Positions 8,398 through 16,664 of a stretch of DNA of 38,972 nucleotides are shown here, piece after piece. Location of the stretch: the NCBI GenBank assembly GCA_016788565.1, contig JAEUSP010000082.1, forward strand, positions 1-38,972, read 5' to 3'. Each line of letters opens with the position of its first letter. The stretch's first letter is position 1. This DNA is from Chlorobiota bacterium (GTDB lineage Bacteria > Bacteroidota > Ignavibacteria > OLB7). The position numbers were made by a program, and so were the translations under genes. Below the pieces are notes generated by a model. That model had not been told where the DNA came from. It saw only the letters and a program-made list of their open reading frames with translations, and did no database searches.

Positions 8398-10383
8398 CTA
8401 CTTGCCATTGAGTATCACCACGATTTCCCCAACACCTGCACCTCCGTTTGCTACCGTCAAACAGTAACTTCCCGTCGGCAAACCCTCCACCTCCATCCCC
8501 CATTGATGCTGGCCAGGCCTGGCCCAGCCAAGATATTTTTGGCGGACAAGCTGGCCATGCACATCCCACAACTGAAGGGTGATATCCCCCGATTCGGGGA
8601 TCAGCGCCGACACGTTCAACATGCCGCTGGCTGGGTTCGGGAAGCAACTCACGCTCCATCCCCCCTTCTCCATTTCTTGCTTCACCCCACTGCTTCCGGT
8701 TGGCTTCTCTTCAAGGATCACTGGCTCGAACCCTAACCGTATTCCAAACTTGTTGTTGGTTGCTGGCAAGGTGGCCACGTTGGGTTCAATCGCTTCCAGT
8801 GTGGTAATGATGTTGGTGATGATGATGCTGTCACTACCAAGCGGGATCACCACTTCCTCACCGTTTGGCGTGCCGGGGTTATCGGCCACCGGGGTTGCTT
8901 CGCTCCAAAGGATGTAGCATGGCGTTCCCCGTTTCCGCTGGAATTTGTAGCAGCGGGTTTGCTGGCTGCTCCCCACCGGAATCCGCTCCACCGCTGTGAA
9001 ATCATGCAGCTTCTGGATAAGCAGCCGCATGGTGTGCAGCACTGGCTTCGGAGCGTAGTTGCTGGCTTTGTCGCCAACAATTCCGGTGTATCGCCACAGT
9101 TGGCTAATGAAGTACAGTGGGTGAGTGCTTTGGAAGTCGTTCGATAGCGAAAACATCGCCCGCTCGGCACCTTCGCCAAAGGTGGTGGCAAAGCATTTAA
9201 CGGCATCGCGCGCACCTTTGGCGTTGTACCACGCGGTGGCGGCGGGGTCCTTTGCGTTCAGCTTGTCGCGCAGTTGGGCAAAGCTGCCGACGGTGCTGTT
9301 CGGCAAGTCGCGCGTGGCCGAATCGCCGCCGATGAACTGCAAAAACCCATCATGCGGAAGAACATCAGTCAGGATGTTGGACCACATGTCGTCAATAAAA
9401 ATCGGCTTGTTGGGGGCGTGCTTTCGGATGAACTTCAGCGATTGATCGGTGGCTTGCCACGTGAAGTGTGGATGCCAGCCGATGTAGTCGCACTTCACCC
9501 CGCCGGCATCGCTCCCAAGCTGCTGCATCAGGAATATGGTGCTGTCGAAACTTTGGCGGTAGATGCTCTTCCCCAAGTTGGCCCCGTTCAGCCGTGCTTG
9601 TGTGGTGGGGCCGTCAACGGCCGGGTAGTCGGGGAAATCGGAGTAGAGGTCGAAGAACAATCCGCCGCTTCCCACAAGTTTGGTTTGGCCGGTTGGATCC
9701 GCCTGGCGCATTGCCTGCCACGTGATGTTGTGAAGGCGCACCAAGTTCACCATGTTGTCTTCCCAGTATCCGTTCCCCTGTGCTTCCCCCTTATCCCCTT
9801 TGCCATCACCGCCGAAATAAACCTCCTGCATCATCACATAAAACCTAACGGGGATTGTCAGGCCAGGCATATCATCCACTCCATCGCCATCGTAGCGTTC
9901 CACCAGTGTCCTGATGTAGTTCTGCCAGTGTGACTCGTGGGCGGGGTCGGGGGCGCATTCATCGTTGCCAAGCCCATCAATGCAGGCGGTGTTCCCAACT
10001 TGCGACCACGGGGCGTTGGGGGTAAGATTAAACACCAGCTCGAACCCATTCCGTTGCAGCCGCCTCACCCAAGAATCGGTATTGGTGAAGTTGATTGGTG
10101 AAGTCTCGGTTGGCTGCATTCCGTTCCAGCCGCCGCCGATTTCGTTCACGTTGATCCCCCCCCGCTTCCGCTGCGCGGCGGCGGCGTAGGCAAGCCGCGA
10201 CATCAAGGTGTCGTGCTGGGCTTCGGTGGCAAACGGAGGCTCAATCTCGATATACTCAAACCCGAACCTCCAATCGGGCTGCTGTGAGTACAGACGTGGC
10301 GAAACGGGAAGGAGCAACTCCATCAAGGACACCATCAAGAACACCATCAGCAAGGCTAACAAGCAAGATTGAAAACGTCCCAT
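8398..10383 (-). CDS. T9SS-exported glycoside-hydrolase-like protein, 661 aa
   Basis: A signal peptide or anchor (MGRFQSCLLALLMVFLMVSL) is followed by a region that reads as a TIM barrel. 'NVNEIGGGWNG', 'FELVFNLTPNAPW', 'PVRFYVMMQEVYFGG', 'YIGWHPHFTW' and 'KPIFIDDMWSN' resemble successive strands of clan-A glycosidases. The last ~80 residues, from 'CFPNPASGMLNVSAL' to the end, are a type A T9SS sorting domain. At the two usual catalytic positions there is Glu187 (in 'MMQEVYF', without the usual preceding Asn) and Asp331/Asp332 in place of the expected Glu, so activity is uncertain. I prefer the start at 10383 over 10398 because AGGGGG lies at ideal spacing before it. A cell-surface or secreted role is inferred. 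Confidence 0.75.
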   Translation of the reverse strand: MGRFQSCLLALLMVFLMVSLMELLLPVSPRLYSQQPDWRFGFEYIEIEPPFATEAQHDTLMSRLAYAAAAQRKRGGINVNEIGGGWNGMQPTETSPINFTNTDSWVRRLQRNGFELVFNLTPNAPWSQVGNTACIDGLGNDECAPDPAHESHWQNYIRTLVERYDGDGVDDMPGLTIPVRFYVMMQEVYFGGDGKGDKGEAQGNGYWEDNMVNLVRLHNITWQAMRQADPTGQTKLVGSGGLFFDLYSDFPDYPAVDGPTTQARLNGANLGKSIYRQSFDSTIFLMQQLGSDAGGVKCDYIGWHPHFTWQATDQSLKFIRKHAPNKPIFIDDMWSNILTDVLPHDGFLQFIGGDSATRDLPNSTVGSFAQLRDKLNAKDPAATAWYNAKGARDAVKCFATTFGEGAERAMFSLSNDFQSTHPLYFISQLWRYTGIVGDKASNYAPKPVLHTMRLLIQKLHDFTAVERIPVGSSQQTRCYKFQRKRGTPCYILWSEATPVADNPGTPNGEEVVIPLGSDSIIITNIITTLEAIEPNVATLPATNNKFGIRLGFEPVILEEKPTGSSGVKQEMEKGGWSVSCFPNPASGMLNVSALIPESGDITLQLWDVHGQLVRQKYLGWARPGQHQWGMEVEGLPTGSYCLTVANGGAGVGEIVVILNGK

Positions 10384-10712
10384 TCTGACCCCCTTCATGC
10401 TGTGTTGACGTTAGACCGGTGCAGACTTACGGGGCGAAAGTACAGAACAGACAGGGAAACACCACCCCCGAAATAGCGATTGCAAGAGGAGCAATTCCCC
10501 CCTTGCAATCGCTGGGCAAACCCTTCATCAGAAAAATGACAAAAAATTAAGTTGCCATCGCGTTCCCGAAACCCCATCTTTGCACCGCCGTGAAGGAGTG
10601 GCACTCCCGCTGTGCCGGTTTTTCACGCTCCAACCGAATATCTGAACAGCATCCGAAACAACGATTGAGCAACCGTCCAGCGGTGGGCGGAACCTCACTC
10701 CCTTTCTTCTTT
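10384..10712. other. Divergent promoter region
   Basis: About 330 bp between the divergent secreted glycosidase-like gene and the first solute-binding lipoprotein gene. It contains one perfect palindrome (10475-10513). The in-frame extension of the lipoprotein ORF across this region is rejected because the signal peptide begins at 10713. Confidence 0.5.
10475..10513. promoter_or_regulatory. Perfect 12-bp inverted repeat between divergent genes
   Basis: Arms at 10475-10486 and 10502-10513 are fully complementary around a 15-nt loop. The arm ends 'GCAAG/CTTGC' match the arm ends of the palindrome at 3164-3201. The position between divergent promoters suggests an operator or leader hairpin; no T-run follows. 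Confidence 0.5.
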
Positions 10713-12446
10713 ATGCGGATTTTCCTACGCTACGCTTCCCTTACTCTTCTTGCTTGCGGCCTTGCTTCTTGTGGTTCGGGCGATACGCCGGAATCGAAGG
10801 GGGATTCGGCTGTGCAGAATGGCGGGATCACCATGGGGGGAACGTTCCGCATGAACGAGGTGCAAGAGATCCGCACGCTGGACCCGGTGCGGATGAACGA
10901 TGCTCCATCGCACCACATCGCCCACCAGATTTACGATATGCTGGTGGATTTCGACAGCAGCCTGACGCTTCAGCCGGAGCTTGCCGAACGCTGGGAGGTC
11001 AGCCCCGACGGGCTAACCTACACCTACCACCTTCGCAAAGGGGTCATGTTCCATGACAACGCCTGCTTCCCCGGCGGAAAAGGGCGCGAGCTGAAAGCCA
11101 GCGATGTGAAGTTCACCTTCGACCGAATTCTTGATGCCCGCTCCGGAACCTTTGGCGACAGCTACTTCCGGGGCAAGGTGAAAGGGGCCACCGAATACTA
11201 CCAAGCAACCCAAAAAGGGAACGCCCCAGCCGAAGGGGTCAGCGGCTTCCGTGTGGTGGATGACTACACGTTTGCGATTGACCTTCTGAAGCCGTTTGCC
11301 GCGTTCAAATACTACCCAGCGCTCGGCTTCTGCTACATCTACCCAAAGGAAGCGGTGGAGAAATACGGGAAAGATTTCTTCCGCAATCCGGTGGGAACCG
11401 GGCCGTTCGTTTTTGAGAAATGGAGCCCGGGTCAGGAACTGACCTTGAAGAAAAACCCCAGCTACTGGGGCACCGATGCCGCAGGGAACAAACTCCCCTA
11501 CATGGATGGCTTCCGGCTCAGTTTTTTGAAAGATGAGAAGCAGCAGATTAACGAGTTCACGTCTGGGAATTTGGAGGAATCGTACCGCATCCCCAGCGAG
11601 TTTTTTGGGCAGATTATTGATGCCGCCACCGGCCAACCAACGCCGGAGTATGCGAAGTTCCGCATCCACCGCGTGCCGGCACTTTCCACACAGTTCTACG
11701 GGTTCAACACCACTGCCGCGCCGTTCAGCGATAAGCGGGTGCGCCAGGCGTTCAACTTGGCGATTGACCGGAAGAAGATCATCACTTACGTGCTGCAAGG
11801 CCAAGCCGCGGGGCCTGGGGTTCACGGCTTAGTTCCCGGCTCGATGCCTGGTTACTCAGCCGATAAGATCAAAGGCTACGACTTCGACCTGCAGAAAGCC
11901 AAATCACTCATGGCCGAAGCTGGCTTCCCGAACGGGCAAGGCTTCCCGGCAATGACGCTGAACCTGAACAGCGGCGGCGGACGCAACCAAGAAGTTGCCG
12001 AAGCAATGACCGAGATGCTGAACAAAGGGCTGGGGATCAACGTGACGATGCAGATTCTGGAATGGCCGCAACACCAGGAGCTGTTGGAAACCGGAAAAGC
12101 CCCCTTCTGGCGGCTTGGCTGGATTACCGATTATCCCGACCCAGAAAATTTCCTGAACCTGTTCTACGGGCCAAATATCCCCGCAAGCGGCCCATCGCCA
12201 ATTAACTCAACACGCTACGCCAACCCAACGTTCGATTCGCTGTTCGCGATTGCCCTGGGCACCCAGGACGACGCGCAGCGAATGGCACTCTACGCCCAAG
12301 CCGAGCAAATAGCGATTGATGACGCGCCGATGATTATGATCTATCATGACCTGGATTACCGCCTTGTGCAGCCCTGGGTTCACAACTACAGCAGCAACCC
12401 GATGGATCGCCGCGACTTCAAAGCGGTCTGGCTTGCCAAACACTAA
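10713..12446 (+). CDS. Peptide-type ABC solute-binding lipoprotein (SBP family 5), 577 aa
   Basis: A lipoprotein signal with lipobox 'LASC' (Cys20) opens the protein. The mature part matches the family-5 extracellular solute-binding (oligopeptide/DppA-like) pattern: 'IRTLDPVRMND', 'LAERWEVSPDGLTYTYHLRKGVMFHD', 'ASDVKFTFDRIL', 'NPVGTGPFVFEKW', 'RQAFNLAIDRKKI' and 'GWITDYPDPENFL'. Members capture peptides, nickel or other small ligands for an ABC importer. No permease or ATPase gene is adjacent, so the cognate transporter must be elsewhere, or the protein acts alone. A paralogue starts 51 bp downstream, probably in the same transcript. The start at 10713 is set by the signal peptide. The ligand cannot be told from the sequence. 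Confidence 0.9.
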   Translation: MRIFLRYASLTLLACGLASCGSGDTPESKGDSAVQNGGITMGGTFRMNEVQEIRTLDPVRMNDAPSHHIAHQIYDMLVDFDSSLTLQPELAERWEVSPDGLTYTYHLRKGVMFHDNACFPGGKGRELKASDVKFTFDRILDARSGTFGDSYFRGKVKGATEYYQATQKGNAPAEGVSGFRVVDDYTFAIDLLKPFAAFKYYPALGFCYIYPKEAVEKYGKDFFRNPVGTGPFVFEKWSPGQELTLKKNPSYWGTDAAGNKLPYMDGFRLSFLKDEKQQINEFTSGNLEESYRIPSEFFGQIIDAATGQPTPEYAKFRIHRVPALSTQFYGFNTTAAPFSDKRVRQAFNLAIDRKKIITYVLQGQAAGPGVHGLVPGSMPGYSADKIKGYDFDLQKAKSLMAEAGFPNGQGFPAMTLNLNSGGGRNQEVAEAMTEMLNKGLGINVTMQILEWPQHQELLETGKAPFWRLGWITDYPDPENFLNLFYGPNIPASGPSPINSTRYANPTFDSLFAIALGTQDDAQRMALYAQAEQIAIDDAPMIMIYHDLDYRLVQPWVHNYSSNPMDRRDFKAVWLAKH

Positions 12447-12497
12447 GCCATTGCTGCTAACAATCCCAACTCTGCACGAAGAACAATCCATTCCTGA

Positions 12498-14204
12498 ATG
12501 ACCGTGAAGCTCTGCCGCTCTTTGACATTGTTCCTGATTGCCACGCTTGGCATTGCCCTGGGCGTTAGCAGTTGTGGTGGTGATGCGCCGCGCAGCGGAA
12601 ACGTTTTTTACTACAACGAGCAGGACGGCCTAACAACGCTGGACCCCGCACGGATTGGCGCACGCGCAAGCGGTTGGATTGGCGCGCAGATATTCTCCGG
12701 ATTGGTCACGCTGGACACCGCGCTTCGGCCAGCACCGCAGCTTGCCAAAAACTGGAGCGTGAGCGACGATGGATTGCGCTGGACCTTCCACCTGCGGGGC
12801 GATGCCCGATTTACGGATGACCCCTGCTTCCCCAACGGCAAAGGCCGCACGGTGACAGCCCAGGATGTTCGCTACAGCTTCGAGCGGGTCTGCTCGCCGG
12901 AATCAAAATCCACCGGCGCGTGGGTGTTCCGCGATAAAGTGAAAGGGGCCGCAGCGTTCATTGATGCCGAACCGGGGAAACGCCCCGAGCATATCGAAGG
13001 CTTCCGGGTGGTGAACGATTCCACGCTGGAGATTGAGCTGAACCAGCCGTTCGCTCCGTTCCTCACTCTGCTCTCGATCCCCTACGCCTACGTTGTCCCG
13101 CGTGAAGCGGTGGAGAAATATGGCGAAGATTTTTTCCGGCATCCGGTTGGCTCGGGGCCGTTCAAGCTGAAAGAGTGGAACACGGACCTTTTGTTGACGC
13201 TGGAGCGGAACCCGAACTACTTCGAGCGTGACGCCGAAGGGAAGCAGCTTCCCTACCTTGATGGAGTTCAGATTTCGTTCATCAAGGATATCAACACCGA
13301 GTTTGTGGAGTTCGAGCAGGGGAATTTAGACATGGTTGCCAGCATCGCTCCAACCCGTGTGGATGTGATCCTTTCGGAAGATGGGATGCGGCTGAAAGAA
13401 GGCTATCAGCAGTTCCGCTACTTCCGTGTGCCGGCACTTTCCACCGAGTACTACGGCTTCCAGCTGGACTCCGCCAGCGAAGGTGGCAAAGGAAGTCCGA
13501 TGGCAACAAACCGCTATCTGCGGTTGGCCTTGAATTACGGGATTGACCGCGAGGCAATAATCAAATACGTGCTGAAGGGGCAAGCAATGGCTGGGAAGCA
13601 TGGGCCAATCCCCCCCGGCGCGCCAGGGTTCAGCGGAGTTGAGGGATACCGTTACGACCGTGAGTTGGCCAAGCGGCTGTTGGATTCGGCAGGGTTCCCC
13701 GGCGGCAAGGGGCTTCCCCCCATCCTTCTGCAGACAGGAACAAACGAGCGGACCGCATCGGTGGCCGAAGCAGTGATTGAGCAGTTGAAAGCGATTGGCG
13801 TGACGGTGACAACCAAGCAAGTGGAGTTCGCGCAGCTTCGCGAGATGTACAAGTCGGCAAAAATTCCCTTCTGGCGGGCAAGCTGGATTGCTGATTATCC
13901 CGACGGCGAAAATTTTATGGCGTTATTCTACAGCCCGTTCATCGAACACCAGGGGCCGAACACAACGCACTACCGGAATCCAGCGGTGGATTCCCTGTAC
14001 CGGCAAGCGCTTGATCCGCATCTAACAACGGAGCAGCGCGCAGCCATCTACTCCAAGGCCGAGCGGATCATTCTTGATGATGCCCCTTGGGTTATCCTCT
14101 CCTACAGCATCCTGCAACGGCTTTCGCAGCCGTGGATCGCAGGCTACACCGTTGATCCACTGGATCGGCTGGTTCTAACAACGGTTCGTAAACAACAGTC
14201 CTAA
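12498..14204 (+). CDS. Peptide-type ABC solute-binding lipoprotein (SBP family 5), paralogue, 568 aa
   Basis: A second family-5 solute-binding lipoprotein (lipobox 'VSSC', Cys26). It shares the same landmarks as the preceding gene in the same order: 'LTTLDPARIGA', 'LAKNWSVSDDGLRWTFHLRG', 'AQDVRYSFERV', 'HPVGSGPFKLKEW', 'ALNYGIDREAI' and 'ASWIADYPDGENFM'. The two clearly arose by tandem duplication but have diverged widely, suggesting different ligands. No clear ribosome-binding site precedes the ATG. It is followed after 32 bp by the NlpC/P60 gene, so the three may form an operon linking peptide capture with cell-wall turnover; that link is inference only. Confidence 0.9.
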   Translation: MTVKLCRSLTLFLIATLGIALGVSSCGGDAPRSGNVFYYNEQDGLTTLDPARIGARASGWIGAQIFSGLVTLDTALRPAPQLAKNWSVSDDGLRWTFHLRGDARFTDDPCFPNGKGRTVTAQDVRYSFERVCSPESKSTGAWVFRDKVKGAAAFIDAEPGKRPEHIEGFRVVNDSTLEIELNQPFAPFLTLLSIPYAYVVPREAVEKYGEDFFRHPVGSGPFKLKEWNTDLLLTLERNPNYFERDAEGKQLPYLDGVQISFIKDINTEFVEFEQGNLDMVASIAPTRVDVILSEDGMRLKEGYQQFRYFRVPALSTEYYGFQLDSASEGGKGSPMATNRYLRLALNYGIDREAIIKYVLKGQAMAGKHGPIPPGAPGFSGVEGYRYDRELAKRLLDSAGFPGGKGLPPILLQTGTNERTASVAEAVIEQLKAIGVTVTTKQVEFAQLREMYKSAKIPFWRASWIADYPDGENFMALFYSPFIEHQGPNTTHYRNPAVDSLYRQALDPHLTTEQRAAIYSKAERIILDDAPWVILSYSILQRLSQPWIAGYTVDPLDRLVLTTVRKQQS

Positions 14205-14225
14205 ACTCAATATCCACTCGAAATC

Positions 14226-14233
14226 ACGGAGGA
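14226..14233 (+). promoter_or_regulatory. Strong ribosome-binding site that fixes a GTG start
   Basis: ACGGAGGA ends a few bases before the GTG at 14237. It supports the GTG as the true start of the NlpC/P60 gene, in a window where many genes lack a clear Shine-Dalgarno. Confidence 0.75.
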
Positions 14234-14236
14234 CAC

Positions 14237-15250
14237 GTGACGAGAATCCTGCAACGGATTACCATTCTTGCGTTGCTTGCAGCCATGCTGCTTGCCCTTG
14301 CGCCTGCTGCCGATAACGGTTCAGCGGCATACGCAAAGGCACGCAAACCAGCGTCGGCAAAGGTGAGCAAGGGGAAAAAACCAGCGAAGGTTGCCAAAGC
14401 CACCAAAAAGAAAAAAGGCCGCTACGCCAAGAAGTCGCGCCGCCACTACCGCCGCACCTACACACTGCGCGGCAATCCAGAAGTTACCCGCCGCGTGGCA
14501 AGCCAACTTCTGATGGAGAAGTTGCCAGAGCTTGCAGTGCTGGTTGATTTGCCAGTCGCATCACCAGTCGGGACCGAGCCGGTTCCGGTCCAGGCTCCGG
14601 CACAGCCAATCCAAACCGACCTGAGCAGTGGGCTGCGCTACGTCAACGGCAATGCCTATCAAGACTCTGAGCTTGACGAGCAGGAAGATCCCGACGGCAT
14701 TTCCGAAGCAGATGAGGAAGAGTTGGAGGAAATTCCCGACGACATCAACTACTTCTACAAGGAGTTCACCACCTACATGGCCTCGCTGAACGGAAGCGGC
14801 GAATCGCTGGTGACGTACAACGGAGCCGACAAGCAGACGCTGATGGAAGCACTGGTGGATTGGCTGGGAACCCGCTACCTGTTCGGTGGTGTCACCCGCA
14901 CCGGGATTGACTGCTCGGCCTTCACCGGAATGATGTACCGCTCGCTGAACTACAAGCTGCCACGCACCGCCGCAATGCAATGGGGCGTTGGGCTTCCGGT
15001 TGACCGGAACGAGCTTCAGTTTGGCGATCTTGTGTTCTTCAACACCCGCTCGGCTGTTTATGTCTCGCACGTGGGAATGTACTTGGGGAACGGGATGTTT
15101 GCCCACGCTTCCAGCCGCAACGGCGTAACGGTAAGCTCGCTGGAAGCCGATTACTACAGCAGCCACTACATCGGTGGCCGCCGCTACGATTTCAACAGCG
15201 TTGCCACCACGGCATCGCTGGAATCGGGGAAGGGGAACTCGCTTCAGTAA
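14237..15250 (+). CDS. NlpC/P60-family cell-wall peptidase, 337 aa
   Basis: A signal peptide (residues ~1-30) is followed by a very basic Lys/Ala/Arg segment (31-75), a Pro-rich linker, and an acidic stretch of Asp/Glu at 142-170. The C-terminal NlpC/P60 domain covers ~195-325. The catalytic triad is visible: Cys226 in 'GIDCSAF', His278 in 'SHVGMYLG' and His290 in 'MFAHASS'. The family cleaves peptide stems of peptidoglycan (typically gamma-D-Glu to diamino acid bonds) in the periplasm. The basic N-terminal tract could bind the wall or other polyanions; this is inference. The GTG start has an excellent ribosome-binding site. A terminator follows at 15292. Confidence 0.9.
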   Translation: MTRILQRITILALLAAMLLALAPAADNGSAAYAKARKPASAKVSKGKKPAKVAKATKKKKGRYAKKSRRHYRRTYTLRGNPEVTRRVASQLLMEKLPELAVLVDLPVASPVGTEPVPVQAPAQPIQTDLSSGLRYVNGNAYQDSELDEQEDPDGISEADEEELEEIPDDINYFYKEFTTYMASLNGSGESLVTYNGADKQTLMEALVDWLGTRYLFGGVTRTGIDCSAFTGMMYRSLNYKLPRTAAMQWGVGLPVDRNELQFGDLVFFNTRSAVYVSHVGMYLGNGMFAHASSRNGVTVSSLEADYYSSHYIGGRRYDFNSVATTASLESGKGNSLQ

Positions 15251-15291
15251 GCCCGGCTTTGGGCGGCCATAGATTTTATGCTTGGAACCAT

Positions 15292-15323
15292 AAAAAAAGC
15301 ACGATTCATCATCGTGCTTTTTT
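15292..15323 (+). terminator. Intrinsic terminator (possibly bidirectional)
   Basis: A stem of about 13 bp reads A-run, 'GCACGAT', a 5-nt loop, 'ATCGTGC', T-run. It lies 40 bp after the NlpC/P60 stop. The A-run on the left and T-run on the right would allow termination in both directions. Confidence 0.9.
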
Positions 15324-15462
15324 ATTGGCAATAATCTTGCCTCACCAAGCATTTGCTGTTGGGTTAGCACTCTCATCGGAAGAGTGACAAGGCTAGTCCC
15401 TGCAACTATTGCAACTTGGATTGGATAGTCATCTTAACGTCATTTACCTACAAGACCATGCT

Positions 15463-16176
15463 ATGGCTATAATTAGGATACCTCCGTCCACTAAACGGGG
15501 CTTACTGAAGGCACTTCAACTTGATGATGCAGCATTCGAAGCATTCGTTTCGGCGGTGAACAGTGTGCCGATGTCTCTGATGGATAGAGATTTTCCCGAG
15601 CAGTTGTCTGCCAAGATTCAGGAAATGGGTGTTTTGAGCTTATCACCTACTGTGTGTGCAGATATATTGACGACAATGTTGTCGCTCTATCGTTTTCGAT
15701 CGGAGGAAGAATGCTCTGTTGATGATATGGCCGCACGTATTATAGCCTCGATAGAGCCAAGTGCTGACACGAATTCCACCTACAATGAAGTGATCGAGAG
15801 ATTGAAAAGCGGCTTGGACAGCAAACTCAAAGGTCATCTATTACGATTACTTAGTATCAGGCCATTCGAGAACTGGGCAAAGGCAGATACATTACTACAT
15901 GAACATGGGCACATCTTTCACACAGCGCGCATTCTCACTGACATTCGCCCAGTTTTTGATGAAACCGCTGAAGAATTAGTGGGTGCTGTGATCGTGCATA
16001 TGCTAAAAATTCGACATTCGGAAAACAGAGAAATCAAAGAATTTTATGTGGCACTTGATACACAAGATATTGACGACCTTCGCAATACCCTAGACCGTGC
16101 TAGTAAAAAAGCTGAACGGCTGAAGGCTATGCTTTCAGCCTCTAATACTCCTTACTATTATCCAGAAGAGAAATAA
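15463..16176 (+). CDS. Uncharacterised protein, first gene of a three-gene operon, 237 aa
   Basis: The protein is mostly alpha-helical by inspection. The N-terminal half is leucine-rich and helical. The C-terminal half holds 'LLHEHGHIFHTARILTDIRPVFDETAEELVGAVIVHMLKI' (in pieces: HEHGH, 'ILTDIRPVF', 'AVIVHMLKI'), then 'EFYVALDTQDIDDLRNTLDRASKKAERLKAML', a likely coiled helix. From memory this resembles a widespread uncharacterised family with a conserved ILTDIRPVF segment; I could not verify it. The HEHGH cluster could bind a metal, but it lacks a full zincin HExxH. I start at ATG 15463, since the upstream in-frame start would be a rare TTG. The next gene begins 2 bp after the stop. A+T content and codon use differ from the neighbours, suggesting transfer. 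Confidence 0.72.
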   Translation: MAIIRIPPSTKRGLLKALQLDDAAFEAFVSAVNSVPMSLMDRDFPEQLSAKIQEMGVLSLSPTVCADILTTMLSLYRFRSEEECSVDDMAARIIASIEPSADTNSTYNEVIERLKSGLDSKLKGHLLRLLSIRPFENWAKADTLLHEHGHIFHTARILTDIRPVFDETAEELVGAVIVHMLKIRHSENREIKEFYVALDTQDIDDLRNTLDRASKKAERLKAMLSASNTPYYYPEEK

Positions 16177-16178
16177 AA

Positions 16179-16664
16179 ATGAAACTTAACAGAGCCTGGG
16201 GAGGCTGCGACGAAATTTATCCATACACTGAAGATGATTCAGCAGGCTCTGAGGAATTGGTTCGCTTTAGATGGAACGACTCTATTGTTGTCAATGAAGA
16301 TGGCGATAGGCTTCCTCCCGTCAGCAAGCGAATTCAATTTCCACCTATCACATATCTTTCCAGTGTTCGATTGGTCGTTGAAAAACCATTTCGTGAGCTT
16401 GCTCAGCAATGGCAGAAAGACACGGGTGGTATGTCGTTGATGACTCAGCGCGCTATACATCCAGCCTATCAACGAATTATCGGTATGGGGAAAGAAGTTA
16501 TTGTTCTTCTGTTGCAAGAGTTGCAAAACGATCCCGATGATTGGTTTTGGGCTCTTGAAGCTATCACCGGAGTACGCCCAACAAAACCTGAAGACGCAGG
16601 GGATTTAGATATGATGGCTCAATCTTGGATTCAATGGGGCAAAGACAATAATTACATTGTATGA
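16179..16664 (+). CDS. Uncharacterised protein, second gene of a three-gene operon, 161 aa
   Basis: A soluble protein. Its N-terminal ~70 residues include 'RFRWNDSIVVNEDGDRLPP', and its C-terminal half carries 'YQRIIGMGKEVIVLLLQEL', 'DDWFWALEAITGVRP' and 'MAQSWIQWGKDNNYIV'. From memory the latter half resembles a common uncharacterised bacterial family that often sits beside the type of protein encoded by the next gene. I know of no assigned function. It has no signal peptide or membrane segment. Its last four bases overlap the start of the next gene (ATGA), which implies translational coupling. The helical repeat-like C-terminus could be a protein-binding module; that is a guess. Confidence 0.75.
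   Translation: MKLNRAWGGCDEIYPYTEDDSAGSEELVRFRWNDSIVVNEDGDRLPPVSKRIQFPPITYLSSVRLVVEKPFRELAQQWQKDTGGMSLMTQRAIHPAYQRIIGMGKEVIVLLLQELQNDPDDWFWALEAITGVRPTKPEDAGDLDMMAQSWIQWGKDNNYIV

Noticed and set aside
14237-15250. HEHGH in the 15463 gene read as a zinc protease motif
   Set aside because: A zincin needs HExxH; HEHGH fits that spacing by letter, but the context lacks the usual helix flanks and a third ligand that I can identify, so I report it only as a possible metal-binding cluster.
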